In this document: positions 26,927-35,865 of the stretch, in pieces
Layout of the letters: every line of letters begins with the position of its first letter
Numbering within the stretch: the first letter of the stretch is position 1
NCBI RefSeq assembly: GCF_001425355.1
Contig: NZ_LMQN01000001.1
Coordinates: 186,490 to 250,489, forward strand
Reading direction: 5' to 3'
Source of the DNA: Chryseobacterium sp. Leaf405
GTDB lineage: Bacteria; Bacteroidota; Bacteroidia; Flavobacteriales; Weeksellaceae
DNA: 64,000 nucleotides
Notes under the pieces: generated by a model
Database searches by the model: none
What the model was told of the DNA's origin: nothing
What the model saw: the letters and a program-made list of their open reading frames with translations, nothing else
Program-made: the position numbers and the translations under genes

Positions 26927-27928
26927 TTACAAATTCCCTTTAAAAAAGCGGGTAACATTTTCAACGGCATAATCAACTTGTTTGGGATTATCATAATAAT
27001 TGAAATGTGTACCATCACCCCACACCAGCTCTTTTTCACCTTTTAAATTGGAGTAGAACTTTTTAGCCTGGTCAGGGAATGCACATCCATCCGAATGTAC
27101 GACCATTGTTGGAACTGTAATCAGTGACGCTTTATTAATAGGGTCAAAGTCCTGAAAGGTTTCCCAGGACATATGTGTAAGTTGATTTTTCCATTGGGGA
27201 ACACCGCCACGTTCTTTGTTCAGGTAATAATCATATGCACCCACCGTTGGTGAAAAGTTGGCAGCGGTTGTATCTGTTTCGCTGTAGGCTGTTACAATGG
27301 ATTCCTCTCCTGTCTTTTCAAATTTGCTTTTGGCAATGGCTGCTGCTTCACGTCTGCTTTCTACCTTCTCCTTTCCAAACAGGTTTTCTAATAGCGCCGG
27401 ATCGGGTAAATAACCCGCAACAGTTGCCGTGGCCTTGATTCGGGGATCAGAAGCCGCCAGATAGGCTGCATTTCCAGCGGATGTACACACACCAACCATG
27501 CCCACAGATTTTACATAGTTGAGACTTATCAGATAAGAAACCGCCGCTTCCAAATCTTTTAGCTTACTTTCAGGGGATTCCAATTGGCGTGGTTTTCCTT
27601 CACTTTCGCCATAATGACTATAGTCAAAAGCAAGTACGATAAAGCCCTCGTTAGCAAATTTCTGAGCATAGGTTTCAGGCATTTGTTCTTTAACCGAAGT
27701 TAGTGATCCTTCAACAATAATGGCTTGGTATTGCAGTTTATCGTCAAAATTTTCGGGAGTAAACAAGTTACCTACAAGAGTTAGCCCGTCACGTTTAAAA
27801 CTTATTTTGTTTTTCATTATTTCTATTGATTTTGTTTTACTGTCATTCTTAATCCCAGCTATTTTCTTTGATGCTCCACAACTCAAGAGGAGTATTGAAC
27901 ATACTATTAAAATTGTGAACTGTTTCAT
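26927..27928 (-). CDS. Alpha/beta hydrolase lipoprotein (dienelactone-hydrolase-like)
   Basis: A 333-residue exported hydrolase; the signal MKQFTILIVCSILLLSC carries a lipobox with Cys 17. The core has the alpha/beta hydrolase order: LTLVGNLFTPENF strands, YSHYGESEGKPR, then GMVGVCTSAGNAAYLA, the nucleophile elbow. The elbow G-V-C-T-S resembles G-x-C forms where Cys is the nucleophile, as in dienelactone hydrolases. His is in GDGTHFNYYDNPKQV. The broken gene at 38937-39925 is a paralogue. The divergent AraC gene at 28121 and a repeat between them suggest local control. Confidence 0.85.
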   Translation of the reverse strand: MKQFTILIVCSILLLSCGASKKIAGIKNDSKTKSIEIMKNKISFKRDGLTLVGNLFTPENFDDKLQYQAIIVEGSLTSVKEQMPETYAQKFANEGFIVLAFDYSHYGESEGKPRQLESPESKLKDLEAAVSYLISLNYVKSVGMVGVCTSAGNAAYLAASDPRIKATATVAGYLPDPALLENLFGKEKVESRREAAAIAKSKFEKTGEESIVTAYSETDTTAANFSPTVGAYDYYLNKERGGVPQWKNQLTHMSWETFQDFDPINKASLITVPTMVVHSDGCAFPDQAKKFYSNLKGEKELVWGDGTHFNYYDNPKQVDYAVENVTRFFKGNL

Positions 27929-27933
27929 TTGTA

Positions 27934-27997
27934 CAAAGTTAGTTAGATTGGTAACACTACTTGTAGACGATTTACTCTATAACAGATACATTTTACT
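27934..27997 (-). promoter_or_regulatory. Probable promoter and AraC-type operator for the hydrolase lipoprotein
   Basis: Minus-strand box TAACTTTG at 27941-27934, very close to the ATG, so the message may have almost no leader. Two TTTACT direct repeats lie at 27971 and 27992 (plus-strand spelling), 21 bases apart and 29 bases from the box. The divergent AraC gene product is the natural candidate regulator. Confidence 0.5.
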
Positions 27998-28120
27998 GAA
28001 TCCCAAAAAGCGCCAGTATGTATAAACAATTTTGCCAGATCATGTTTTAAGGCGCAAAATTTATCCCGGAGATTATTATTAAGTGATAACTGATTTGTAA
28101 ATTTGCTTATTTACATTAAA

Positions 28121-28990
28121 ATGGGTAAAAAAGTATTTAACCTGTCAGGATTTTCCAGCTATATAAATGTCTCAGAGGCAAAAGCTGACGATTTTCATAT
28201 GATCTATTTTGCAGATGAGCACGAACAAATGTTGTCCTCAGATGCAGTGACTGTAGATTTTTATATGTTGAGCATCAAACATGTCCTCCATAAGAATATG
28301 ATCCGAAAGGAAATTTGGGATGACCAGGCTGATACATTCATCGTTATCAATTCACCGGAAGATACTTTAAGTTGGGATAATGACCAGCCGGCACTTGGCT
28401 ATATGATTATGCTAACTAATAACTACATCAACAAAATAGGGAAAAATTTAAGTTTTTTGTATTACAGCAGCTTGGATGAAGCCTTGTTTCTTAGAAAAGA
28501 GGAAGCGGAAATTGTGTGGGATCTATATCGAAAAACATTCGATGAATTTAAAAAGGAGAAGTTCTCAAATGAAATAATTCTCGGTTATATTTCGCTAATC
28601 TGTACTTACACACAGGCATTCTATGACCGACAATTTGAAAATCGCAGTAATGCCTATTCTAGCGTTATCGCAAATTTTAAATTCCAAGTTAAAGAGTACT
28701 TCGAAAGTGAAAATGTGACAGGATTACCATCAATCGCCTACTTTGCCCACAAATCAAATCTTTCGGCAAATTACTTCGGAGACCTCATTAAGCGCTTGAC
28801 CGGATTATCTCCCTTGGAGCATATTCAGGATTATATAATAGAATTGGCTAAGAAAAAGCTTATTGACCAAAGCGTGTCAGTTAGTGAGGTTTCATACAGC
28901 TTAGGGTTTGACTATCCAAATTATTTTGCCCGTTTCTTTCGCCGAAAGGTAGGAATGTCGCCTACGGATTATCGAAAGCGAATATTTTAA
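28121..28990 (+). CDS. AraC-family transcriptional regulator
   Basis: A 289-residue regulator from MGKKVFNLSG at 28121 (the frame to 28103 adds six residues). A TAAATTTG -7-like box sits at 28098-28105. The N-terminal sensing half includes FHMIYFADEHEQML. The DNA-binding half begins near residue 185, with KSNLSANYFGDLIKRLTG and VSEVSYSLGFDYPNYFARFF, ending GMSPTDYRKRIF. It diverges from the hydrolase lipoprotein, its likely target. The sequence is closest in style to the AraC at 35866-36738. Confidence 0.9.
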   Translation: MGKKVFNLSGFSSYINVSEAKADDFHMIYFADEHEQMLSSDAVTVDFYMLSIKHVLHKNMIRKEIWDDQADTFIVINSPEDTLSWDNDQPALGYMIMLTNNYINKIGKNLSFLYYSSLDEALFLRKEEAEIVWDLYRKTFDEFKKEKFSNEIILGYISLICTYTQAFYDRQFENRSNAYSSVIANFKFQVKEYFESENVTGLPSIAYFAHKSNLSANYFGDLIKRLTGLSPLEHIQDYIIELAKKKLIDQSVSVSEVSYSLGFDYPNYFARFFRRKVGMSPTDYRKRIF

Positions 28991-29194
28991 CATGCTCATT
29001 CTAAAAATTCTGAAAACACTGGAACATTCTATGCTCACAATAAAAAATTGATGGAAAAGATTAAACTGGTGAAGTTAGGACGTCCATGATTTTATAAATT
29101 CCATTGATTCCCTCGAAAATACTGGTCAATTGGCAGAATTCTTGTGGAATTTGTAAAAAAGAATGTAAATAATACTGAATGACCAAAAGTACTA

Positions 29195-29560
29195 ATGGAC
29201 AAGAATGGTGGAACAAAACTTTTTATAGTTGAGGACAACGAAGATATTCGCTATATATTGAAGTGTTACCTGGAAGATGAAGGATTTAATATAAGTGTTT
29301 TTGAAAACGTTAAAACGTTTCGTGCCATGTTGCATAGCAATCTCCCTAACATTATTTTATTGGATGTCATGCTGCCGGATGGTAATGGTCTGGATTTGTG
29401 TAATGAATTAAAAGCTGATTCTCAACTGTCGAATATACCGATCATTATAATGTCAGCACATTTGCAACTTGATAAATCCCATCCCATTGCAGCAAACGGT
29501 TTTGTTAAAAAGCCATTTGATCTGGAAGAACTTTCATTAACGATAAAGAATCATCTTTAG
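29195..29560 (+). CDS. Stand-alone response regulator receiver
   Basis: A 121-residue single receiver domain. The acidic pair E13-D14, phosphoacceptor D57 in IILLDVMLPDG, the S/T position in IIMSAH and conserved Lys in GFVKKPFDL are all present. There is no output domain. It therefore acts by protein contact or as a phosphate sink. No histidine kinase is nearby. The gap to the AraC gene is 204 bases, so they are probably separate units. Confidence 0.92.
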   Translation: MDKNGGTKLFIVEDNEDIRYILKCYLEDEGFNISVFENVKTFRAMLHSNLPNIILLDVMLPDGNGLDLCNELKADSQLSNIPIIIMSAHLQLDKSHPIAANGFVKKPFDLEELSLTIKNHL

Positions 29561-29705
29561 TTGTATTTATTTAATTGATAATTTATAGACTTACAATTCG
29601 GGCAAATCTGGCAACTCCTTCTTCTTAATCACTCCCCAAAATTCAGAATCACTCAAAAAGCACTTACTTTTTCGGTTTAAATGACATTAGTAAATAATCA
29701 TATGC

Positions 29706-29735
29706 AAAAAAACCGCCTCATATAAAATGAGACGG
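29706..29735 (-). terminator. Terminator of the surface protein gene
   Basis: On the minus strand a stem ATGAGACGG/CCGCCTCAT style hairpin (one mismatch, 5-base loop, 29713-29735) is followed by seven Ts (29712-29706). It lies 60 bases past the stop of the gene at 29795. Confidence 0.7.
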
Positions 29736-29794
29736 CAACATGAATGTACTAAAGAATATATGCTGTTTTTGTGTTTTAATAGATCAATCAAGGA

Positions 29795-30901
29795 TTAATC
29801 TCCAACTCTAAATACCAACAATTGGGATGAAATCGCCGCCAGGGTCATTCCTGTACCACTGCAGTTACCCGACTGTCCTCTTCCTAATGCGATTTGCCAT
29901 GTTCTTGTGGATGGAATTAAGGTAGTATAAGTAATGGTACCCCCATGGTTTGATAAACCTCCTTGATTGTGGGACGCGGTACTATGAATTCTCTGGGTGC
30001 CGGAATTTAAAGGAAAATCAACAAGATAAGAGCTGATGCTGCATCCTGTATTGTCGTGGGTCGCTTCATATACAAAAGTCATCTGATAGGTTCCAGGTGG
30101 GAAAGTAATCGTGCTGGTTGTCGCATTATAAGTCAATCCATCAATTGCATTTTTAATCACCGCCATCGGAACTACCTGGGTGCCCCCCGCTCCAATACCA
30201 TTTAAAAAGTTAGACTGTGCAGTAGCTAACCTGAAAACAGCAGGACTCGGAATCCCCAAAACATTCAGTGTGTTGATCGTTTTTACGACCCCATTGGCAT
30301 CTATCACCACAGGTCTGTCTGTATTAGGATTTCCTGCGGTGGTTCCCTGTAAACGCAAAGGGTCAGCGGTGGATGTGATGTGGAGCGTATTAGTTGGAGC
30401 TGTAGTCCCTACTCCAATTCTCCTGTTGGCTGCGTCAACGGAAAATGTACTACCGTCGACAGAGAATGCATTAACAACGCTTCCTGTAAATCCCAAAGTA
30501 TTTGCGCCTTGAGTAACAGTCCTGTTTCCTGTGAGCGTTCCGTCAGTAGTGTAAATATTCTGAATGCCGGTATTATTTGGATTATGAAGTTTAACCCAGA
30601 TACTACCATTATAATAATAATATCCTACAGCATCGATATTTACAGCAGTTCCAGTTTGCGTTCCTGTAGCAACAGTACTGACATAAATTAGTGTCGAGGT
30701 AGCAATGGTGGTCATGCTCTGAGCCCTTTGCCTGTCCACTCTTGGGACTAAGAGTCCATCAACATTCGTAGTGGTACCTGTAGGATTTTTAGCGTTAATG
30801 TCAAAGGTAACTGCGGGAGTATTTGTGTTAATACCTACTTGGGAAAAACCGATTGTACTACAAGATAATGCGATCAAAAAATAAAGTTGTGTTTTTTTCA
30901 T
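29795..30901 (-). CDS. Secreted tail-fibre-like surface protein with a TNF/C1q-like C-terminal domain
   Basis: A 368-residue exported protein with signal MKKTQLYFLIALSCSTIGFS. The first 200 residues are Thr/Asn-rich with short repeats such as VGINTNTPAVTFDIN and IGVGTTAPTNTLHI, the pattern found in many Chryseobacterium surface proteins with phage-fibre-like stems. The last 140 residues are a beta-sandwich (FPPGTYQMTFVYEATHDN, WQIALGRGQSGNC) like C1q/TNF heads. The protein may be a trimeric adhesin, an inference from composition. Monocistronic, with a terminator at 29706-29735. Confidence 0.7.
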   Translation of the reverse strand: MKKTQLYFLIALSCSTIGFSQVGINTNTPAVTFDINAKNPTGTTTNVDGLLVPRVDRQRAQSMTTIATSTLIYVSTVATGTQTGTAVNIDAVGYYYYNGSIWVKLHNPNNTGIQNIYTTDGTLTGNRTVTQGANTLGFTGSVVNAFSVDGSTFSVDAANRRIGVGTTAPTNTLHITSTADPLRLQGTTAGNPNTDRPVVIDANGVVKTINTLNVLGIPSPAVFRLATAQSNFLNGIGAGGTQVVPMAVIKNAIDGLTYNATTSTITFPPGTYQMTFVYEATHDNTGCSISSYLVDFPLNSGTQRIHSTASHNQGGLSNHGGTITYTTLIPSTRTWQIALGRGQSGNCSGTGMTLAAISSQLLVFRVGD

Positions 30902-31246
30902 AGTATTAATAGATTGAAAATCAAATATATTAAATTTATTAACACAAAATACAATAAATCATTATTTGTTGATATATTTTTAATTAAAATGCTTTATTAA
31001 ATATTTATAAATAACTTATTAAATGAAATTTTTACACAGGCAGTTATAAGCATTAATCAAAAAATCTACTAAATATTAACTATTGAAGGTAGGCTGTTTT
31101 AATGCCTACATAGTAATCCGGCATTCCGACTTGTGTTAGCAATAATGGCAGCCATCGATAGCCTTCCACGGCCATTGACTGCCAAGTCATAATAATTTTA
31201 AAAGTCAGCATCTACTTTCCTCCCCTAAACATTTAAAATACTTAAA
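30902..31246. other. Gap at the left edge of the mobC fragment
   Basis: Left part is very AT-rich and belongs to the surface protein promoter. From about 31085 the base composition rises, matching the mob genes, so the edge of element DNA is probably near there. No gene was recognised. Confidence 0.4.
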
Positions 31247-32005
31247 ATGCAGGGAGAAGATGATTTAAGAGGGCTGGCAAAAATCATGGGATTTATGCGT
31301 GCTGTGAGTATCCTTTTGGTACTCATCCATTTTTACTGGTATTGCTACAGCTTTTTTCTGGAACGGCACTGGACGTTGCCATTGATCAATACCATTTTGT
31401 GGAACTTTCAAAAAACGGTAGGCCTATTTTCCCATACTTTATACACCAAAGTATTTGCAGTTATCCTGTTGGCATTGAGCTGTCTGGGAACCAAAGGCGT
31501 TAAAAATGAAAAAATCACATGGAATAAAATTTGTACCGTTTTAGCCATCGGCTTTGTCCTGTTTTTTTTCAATACCCCATTCTTAAAGCTCCCCGTTGAA
31601 CCAGCTGCTTTCTTCTACATTCTTACCCTGAGCTTAGGATGGATTGCGCTAATGGTCGCAGGGCTCTGGATGAGCCGGCTACTGAAAGACAACCTGATGG
31701 ATGATGTTTTCAATATCGAAAATGAAAGCTTCATGCAGGAAGTCAAACTCATGGAGAATGAGTACTCTGTTAACCTTCCCACCAAATTCTGGTATCAAGG
31801 GAAACAACATGACGGATGGATCAATATCGTCAATCCATTCCGTGCGACCATCGTGCTGGGTACTCCAGGTTCGGGAAAGTCCTATGCAATTATTAATAAT
31901 TACATCAAACAGCACATCGAAAAGGGCTTTTCCATGTATATCTACGATTTCAAGTTCGATGATCTTTCCACCATCGCCTATAACCATCTGCTGTGTATCT
32001 GTAAA
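31247..32005 (+). pseudogene. mobC: MobC/TraG-like coupling protein, N-terminal part only
   Basis: Start of a VirD4-type coupling ATPase of the CTnDOT/Tn4555 mobilisation type. It opens with a YWFCY-like membrane domain (FYWYCYSFF and three membrane helices to about residue 145), then Walker A as GTPGSGKSYAII at about residue 206, and YDFKFDDLSTIAYNHLL. At about 31993-32008 the sequence leaves the gene and enters an alcohol dehydrogenase remnant on the other strand. The ORF itself runs on to 32053 with non-native residues. About 250 of some 650 residues are kept. Walker B is lost, so it is dead. Confidence 0.85.
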
Positions 32006-32433
32006 ATGCCGGAATGTGTAACACATAATTTTCATTGCAGACATAAGTTTTAGAGAACCCATCAAATGTTTTTCCGCCAAGTATTTTATCATCAGCGTCG
32101 AATAATAACGTCATTCCTTCATCACAAAATTGTTGCTTGTCATCTTCACAATATTCACAATGCAGCCAACTCCTACAAGCTCTCCCAATTAAAATCTTTG
32201 ACGTGATTGCCTATATCGGTAACTTTTCCAATCGTTTCGTGACCGGGAACTATGGGATAGGTTGTGCCTCCCCAATCATTGTGCACAGCATGCAGATCCT
32301 AATGGCAGATACCGCGGTACAAAATTTCAAATTCTACATCGTGAGCCTGCACATTTCTACGTTCGATCATCATCTCCCTTAAAGCATGAGTACTTGATGT
32401 TGTGCCGTATGCCTTTATTTGTTTGGTTTCCAT
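32006..32433 (-). pseudogene. Zinc alcohol dehydrogenase, N-terminal remnant
   Basis: From ATG 32433 the frame gives KAYGTTSSTHALREMMIERR and DVEFEILYRGICH, then an in-frame TAG at 32301-32299 where Ser is expected (GVCHSDLH pattern). It continues [11 protein letters not shown] and [20 protein letters not shown], then shifts frame. The rest of the catalytic zinc site and the NAD(P) domain are gone: it stops at the junction with the mobC fragment near 32006. It lies 15 bases after the SMP-30-like gene, at the end of the MFS/ADH operon. Confidence 0.8.
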
Positions 32434-32448
32434 ATCAATTAAAATAAT

Positions 32449-33258
32449 TTATTTGAGCTGATAGGCAATAATAGAATTGCCATAAAGTGTCGGAACATAT
32501 ACAATTCTCTTTTTTGAATCAAAAATAAGATCTGCGGAACCTATTTTCTGTGCTTCAGTATTTAAGATCAATTCCATTTTGCCGTTTTTGTCTAGATGAT
32601 AAATATGTCCGTTATAAACCGTAGCTAAAAAACTGTCATTACCCAATGAAGCCAGTCCGTCTGCACCGGAATGAAATTTTGCTAATGAGGTTAATTTTTT
32701 GTCAGTATCCAATTTGAATATATCGGTGTCAGTGACCATGTAAAGATGATTTCCGACAATCTGCAAACCATTTACCCCTGGCAAATCCTTTATGTAAACG
32801 GATGATTCTTCATTTATAATTCTATAGACAATACCTAAGTCGATGTCTGAGGTATATATAAATCCCTCATGATCGATAACCAGGTCATTTAAAGAACTTG
32901 AACCGGAAACAGAAATACTGTGATCAAGTTTCCCCTTCTGTATATCAATTACTAAAATTCGGTTGATATCGGCTACATATAATTTTCCTTTCCAGATCCC
33001 CATTCCTTCTGGCGTGTCTAATCCTGTAATCCAGTTTGCATCGATTATTTTTCCATCCAGCCCAATCTTTGCAATCTTTCCCTTCCCCTTTTCACGCAAT
33101 GGATAATGGTCCAGCAACGAAACATAAAGTATATCCGTTGTGGAAATTACCGATTCAGGAAAAGCAATAGGATTGGTTTCCCAAAGTTTTATCAAAGCAT
33201 ATTGTGCCTGCGCGGAAAAACCGATGAAAACGAACAAAATAATATTGAAATATTTCAT
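32449..33258 (-). CDS. Secreted SMP-30/gluconolactonase-like beta-propeller protein
   Basis: A 269-residue exported protein with signal MKYFNIILFVFIGFSAQAQ. The body is a six-bladed propeller typical of the SMP-30/NHL-like group, with recurring blades such as GKLYVADINRILVIDIQKGK and LVIDHEGFIYTSDIDLGIVY. Family members are lactonases or binding proteins. The metal ligands of true SMP-30 are not all evident. It lies 42 bases after the Tat-exported alcohol dehydrogenase and the two probably act in the same place, the periplasm. Confidence 0.72.
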   Translation of the reverse strand: MKYFNIILFVFIGFSAQAQYALIKLWETNPIAFPESVISTTDILYVSLLDHYPLREKGKGKIAKIGLDGKIIDANWITGLDTPEGMGIWKGKLYVADINRILVIDIQKGKLDHSISVSGSSSLNDLVIDHEGFIYTSDIDLGIVYRIINEESSVYIKDLPGVNGLQIVGNHLYMVTDTDIFKLDTDKKLTSLAKFHSGADGLASLGNDSFLATVYNGHIYHLDKNGKMELILNTEAQKIGSADLIFDSKKRIVYVPTLYGNSIIAYQLK

Positions 33259-33300
33259 AATAAGTTATTAATACATGCCGATTTGAACGTTGTTTTTATT

Positions 33301-34491
33301 TTAAAAGGTAGCAGCATCAATTACAAATCTGTATCTCGCTTCCTTATTGAGGATTTTAACCCATGCGTTATTGATTTCAGGTGCATTGATCATCTGTATC
33401 TGAGGATATATTTTGTTTATTGCACAATAGTCAACGAGTTGCTGAGTCAGTGCTATTGAACCAATAAGACCTGCGCTGAATTTTACTCTGTTGGTATTAA
33501 ATGCAAAAGCATTTAAAGTATAGTCCCCATTTCTGGCAACTCCCAACTGGATAAATTCTCCATAAGGCTTTACAACAGATGAATACGCACCCACGTTAAA
33601 ATCATAAGGAATTGTGGAAATCATGCAATCAAGCATTTTTTCGTACGGCTTAAGTTTTCCCAAATTGTCAACCACAATCACTTCTTTAGCCCCAAAATTG
33701 AGAATGTCTTGAACTTTCGCAGGAGATGTCGTAAATGCATAGACTTCACAACCTCTTGCTTTTGCAAGCTTAATGGCCAAATGTCCTAATCCGCCTATCC
33801 CTGCAATACCTACTTTCTGTCCTTTTTGCATCTTATTATCGACTAACGGCGAGTAACTCGTAATCCCTGCACAGAGTAATGGAGCGGCATCCTGAAGTCT
33901 AATAGAGTCCGGGATTTTGATGGCAAAATGTTCCTTTACTACAATATTATTAGCATATCCTCCCTGTGTTATTCCTGTAGGCGCCGTTTTATCTGCAGCA
34001 CCGTAAGTCCAGAGTACCTCATGCTTGTCACAGTATTGTTCCTCGCCATGCGTACAACTTTCACAGGTCATACAGCTATCAACCATGCAGCCTACACCTG
34101 CACGGTCACCAATCTTAAATTTGGTAACGTTTTTGCCAACTGATGCAACAATTCCCGCCATTTCATGACCAGGAACTTGTGGAAATGGCTGCGGTCCCCA
34201 GTGTCCTGAAAGTTGGTGAATATCGGTATGACAGATGCTTGAGAATTTGATATCAATTAGGATATCATTGTCACCCACAGCTCTGCGTTCAAAGGTCCAC
34301 GGACTTAATTTTCCTGAACTATCCCTTGCTGCATAACCTTTGGACAAAATATTTTTACCTGAGTTGTGGTTTCCATTTTTATTTGTACCAATGGCGAAGG
34401 TGCTAATAGGCAACATTAACCCTGTGCCTAATAATGCACTTTGCTTAATAAATTTTCTTCTGGAATTTCCCCCATCTTCTTTATGATCCAT
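33301..34491 (-). CDS. Tat-exported zinc-dependent alcohol dehydrogenase
   Basis: A 396-residue zinc ADH of the YahK/CAD-like type. The catalytic zinc ligands are in SICHTDIHQLSGHWG and VPGHEMAG, and the structural zinc set is in VGCMVDSCMTCESCTHGEEQ. The cofactor domain has GIAGIGGLGHLAIKLAKARG. Unlike typical relatives it begins with a twin-arginine signal: SRRKFIKQSALLGTG. A folded, cofactor-loaded enzyme would thus be sent to the periplasm. It follows the MFS gene by 37 bases. The substrate is not known. Confidence 0.9.
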   Translation of the reverse strand: MDHKEDGGNSRRKFIKQSALLGTGLMLPISTFAIGTNKNGNHNSGKNILSKGYAARDSSGKLSPWTFERRAVGDNDILIDIKFSSICHTDIHQLSGHWGPQPFPQVPGHEMAGIVASVGKNVTKFKIGDRAGVGCMVDSCMTCESCTHGEEQYCDKHEVLWTYGAADKTAPTGITQGGYANNIVVKEHFAIKIPDSIRLQDAAPLLCAGITSYSPLVDNKMQKGQKVGIAGIGGLGHLAIKLAKARGCEVYAFTTSPAKVQDILNFGAKEVIVVDNLGKLKPYEKMLDCMISTIPYDFNVGAYSSVVKPYGEFIQLGVARNGDYTLNAFAFNTNRVKFSAGLIGSIALTQQLVDYCAINKIYPQIQMINAPEINNAWVKILNKEARYRFVIDAATF

Positions 34492-34528
34492 AATTAAAAG
34501 GTTTTATTTGTTGATATTCGTTTTGATT

Positions 34529-35731
34529 TTACTTATATATTTTGGCAATGAAAGTCGATTGGCGCCAGGTTAGAAAAGCAATGATAGCAGCAGCCATTAA
34601 AATGAAGGCACTGAAAAGAAATGTTTTTTCAAACCCACTATGATCAAAAATAAGACCTCCAACTCCTGCCCCTAATGTGACCGAAAGCTGCATAATGGCA
34701 ACCATCAATCCTCCACCCGCTTCTGCTTCATCCGGTAAGGTTTTACTCAGCCAGATCCACCAGGCTGTTGGTGCAGCGGTACTGATCAAGCCCCAAACCG
34801 GTATTAAAATAAAAATTGCGATAACTGATGAGCCAAATAACAACAGTAAAATTACAGTTAGCATCATTAAAATCGGCATTACGATTAAAGTGACGTACAT
34901 TCTCTCCTTCATAAAGTGTTCAATCAAAAATGTACCTACCAATCCTGCAACTCCTAAAGTCAATAAAATCATTGAAAGCATTTCCGTACTAACTTTTGTT
35001 ACTGTTTCAAGAAAAGGTCGGAGATAAGTAAAAACTGAAAATTGACCTACAAAAAGCAACATGACAGAAATCATTCCAAAGGCAATGACTGGTTTGGTCA
35101 ATAATTTCATCACATTTAAAATAGGCTTTTTATCTCTAATACTGGTAGCGGCAGGCAATTTTGGAAGACTTATCCGTTGCCAGATTAAGGCTATCACCGC
35201 AATTGGGACAATACAAATAAATGCACCTCTCCATCCTATTACACCACCAAGATAACTACCCAGGGGTGCAGCGACGGTAGAAGATAAAGCAACCCCTCCA
35301 TTTAACAATGCGATAGCTTTTGGTACTGATTGTTCTGGTACCAAACGCATTGATGTGGCGGTTGACATTGACCAAAACCCACCGATACAGATACCTAGAA
35401 GTGCTCTACCTATCATCATCAAACCTGCATTGGGAGCGGCAGCGACAATTATTCCAGACAAAAGTGTAATAAAGGTAAAAAAAAGCAATACCCTGCGTCT
35501 GTCAATGTTGCCAATGAGTGAAGTCAGAAACAGACTTGTAACAAGCGCAAAAAGGCCCGAAATAGCAATGGTTTGTCCCGCATACCCTTCCGTAATTTGT
35601 AGGTCGGATGCAATTGGAGTTAAAAGACTAACAGGCAAAAATTCTGATGCCACCAATACCATTGCACATAAAGACATTGCCCAAACACCACCCCATCTTA
35701 CACTTTCTTTTTCTTGCGTTAATTCTTTCAT
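34529..35731 (-). CDS. MFS efflux transporter, NepI-like
   Basis: A 400-residue major facilitator protein with 12 membrane helices. The N-terminus ESVRWGGVWAMSLCAMVLVA followed by SEFLPVSLLTPIASDL is very like NepI (purine ribonucleoside efflux) and related drug exporters. The motif A equivalent is IGNIDRRRVL. It is the first gene of a minus-strand operon with the exported ADH, SMP-30-like gene and ADH remnant. The operon starts from a -7 box and the repeated operator at 35753-35822. The transported substrate is a guess from similarity. Confidence 0.85.
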   Translation of the reverse strand: MKELTQEKESVRWGGVWAMSLCAMVLVASEFLPVSLLTPIASDLQITEGYAGQTIAISGLFALVTSLFLTSLIGNIDRRRVLLFFTFITLLSGIIVAAAPNAGLMMIGRALLGICIGGFWSMSTATSMRLVPEQSVPKAIALLNGGVALSSTVAAPLGSYLGGVIGWRGAFICIVPIAVIALIWQRISLPKLPAATSIRDKKPILNVMKLLTKPVIAFGMISVMLLFVGQFSVFTYLRPFLETVTKVSTEMLSMILLTLGVAGLVGTFLIEHFMKERMYVTLIVMPILMMLTVILLLLFGSSVIAIFILIPVWGLISTAAPTAWWIWLSKTLPDEAEAGGGLMVAIMQLSVTLGAGVGGLIFDHSGFEKTFLFSAFILMAAAIIAFLTWRQSTFIAKIYK

Positions 35732-35752
35732 CCTTTTCTTTTATACAGCATA

Positions 35753-35822
35753 CAAAGTTATAAGCTGAGGAGTTCGGCAATGGGTAAATACTACCAGTAA
35801 AAAAGAAACAAACTACTGATTA
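35753..35822 (-). promoter_or_regulatory. Promoter with conserved 31-base operator, copy 1
   Basis: Minus-strand box TAACTTTG (35760-35753), then exactly 31 bases to the operator at 35792-35822. A TTG (35780-35778) fits the -33 site 17 bases from the box. The operator has two TACY/TACTGAT half-sites 22 bases apart, joined by an A-run and GAAACA. Two more copies control the neighbouring operons, and 22 of the 31 positions are identical in all three. Confidence 0.75.
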
Positions 35823-35831
35823 CGAGAAAAA

Positions 35832-35855
35832 AACGTCCCGAAGTACTGGAACGTT
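35832..35855 (-). terminator. Terminator of the AraC gene at 35866
   Basis: Minus-strand hairpin with an 8-base stem (one G-T pair) AACGTTCC / GGGACGTT, loop of 8, followed by a T-run. It lies 11 bases past the AraC stop codon, just before the MFS promoter. Confidence 0.78.
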
Positions 35856-35865
35856 TCTATAAAAA

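Noticed and set aside
31679..32092. 137-residue minus-strand ORF
   Set aside because: Its first part is a frame of the ADH remnant and the rest is antisense to mobC, so it is a chance join.
34677..35768. Three plus-strand ORFs of 64-137 residues
   Set aside because: They mirror the MFS transporter gene on the minus strand and only reflect its codon use.
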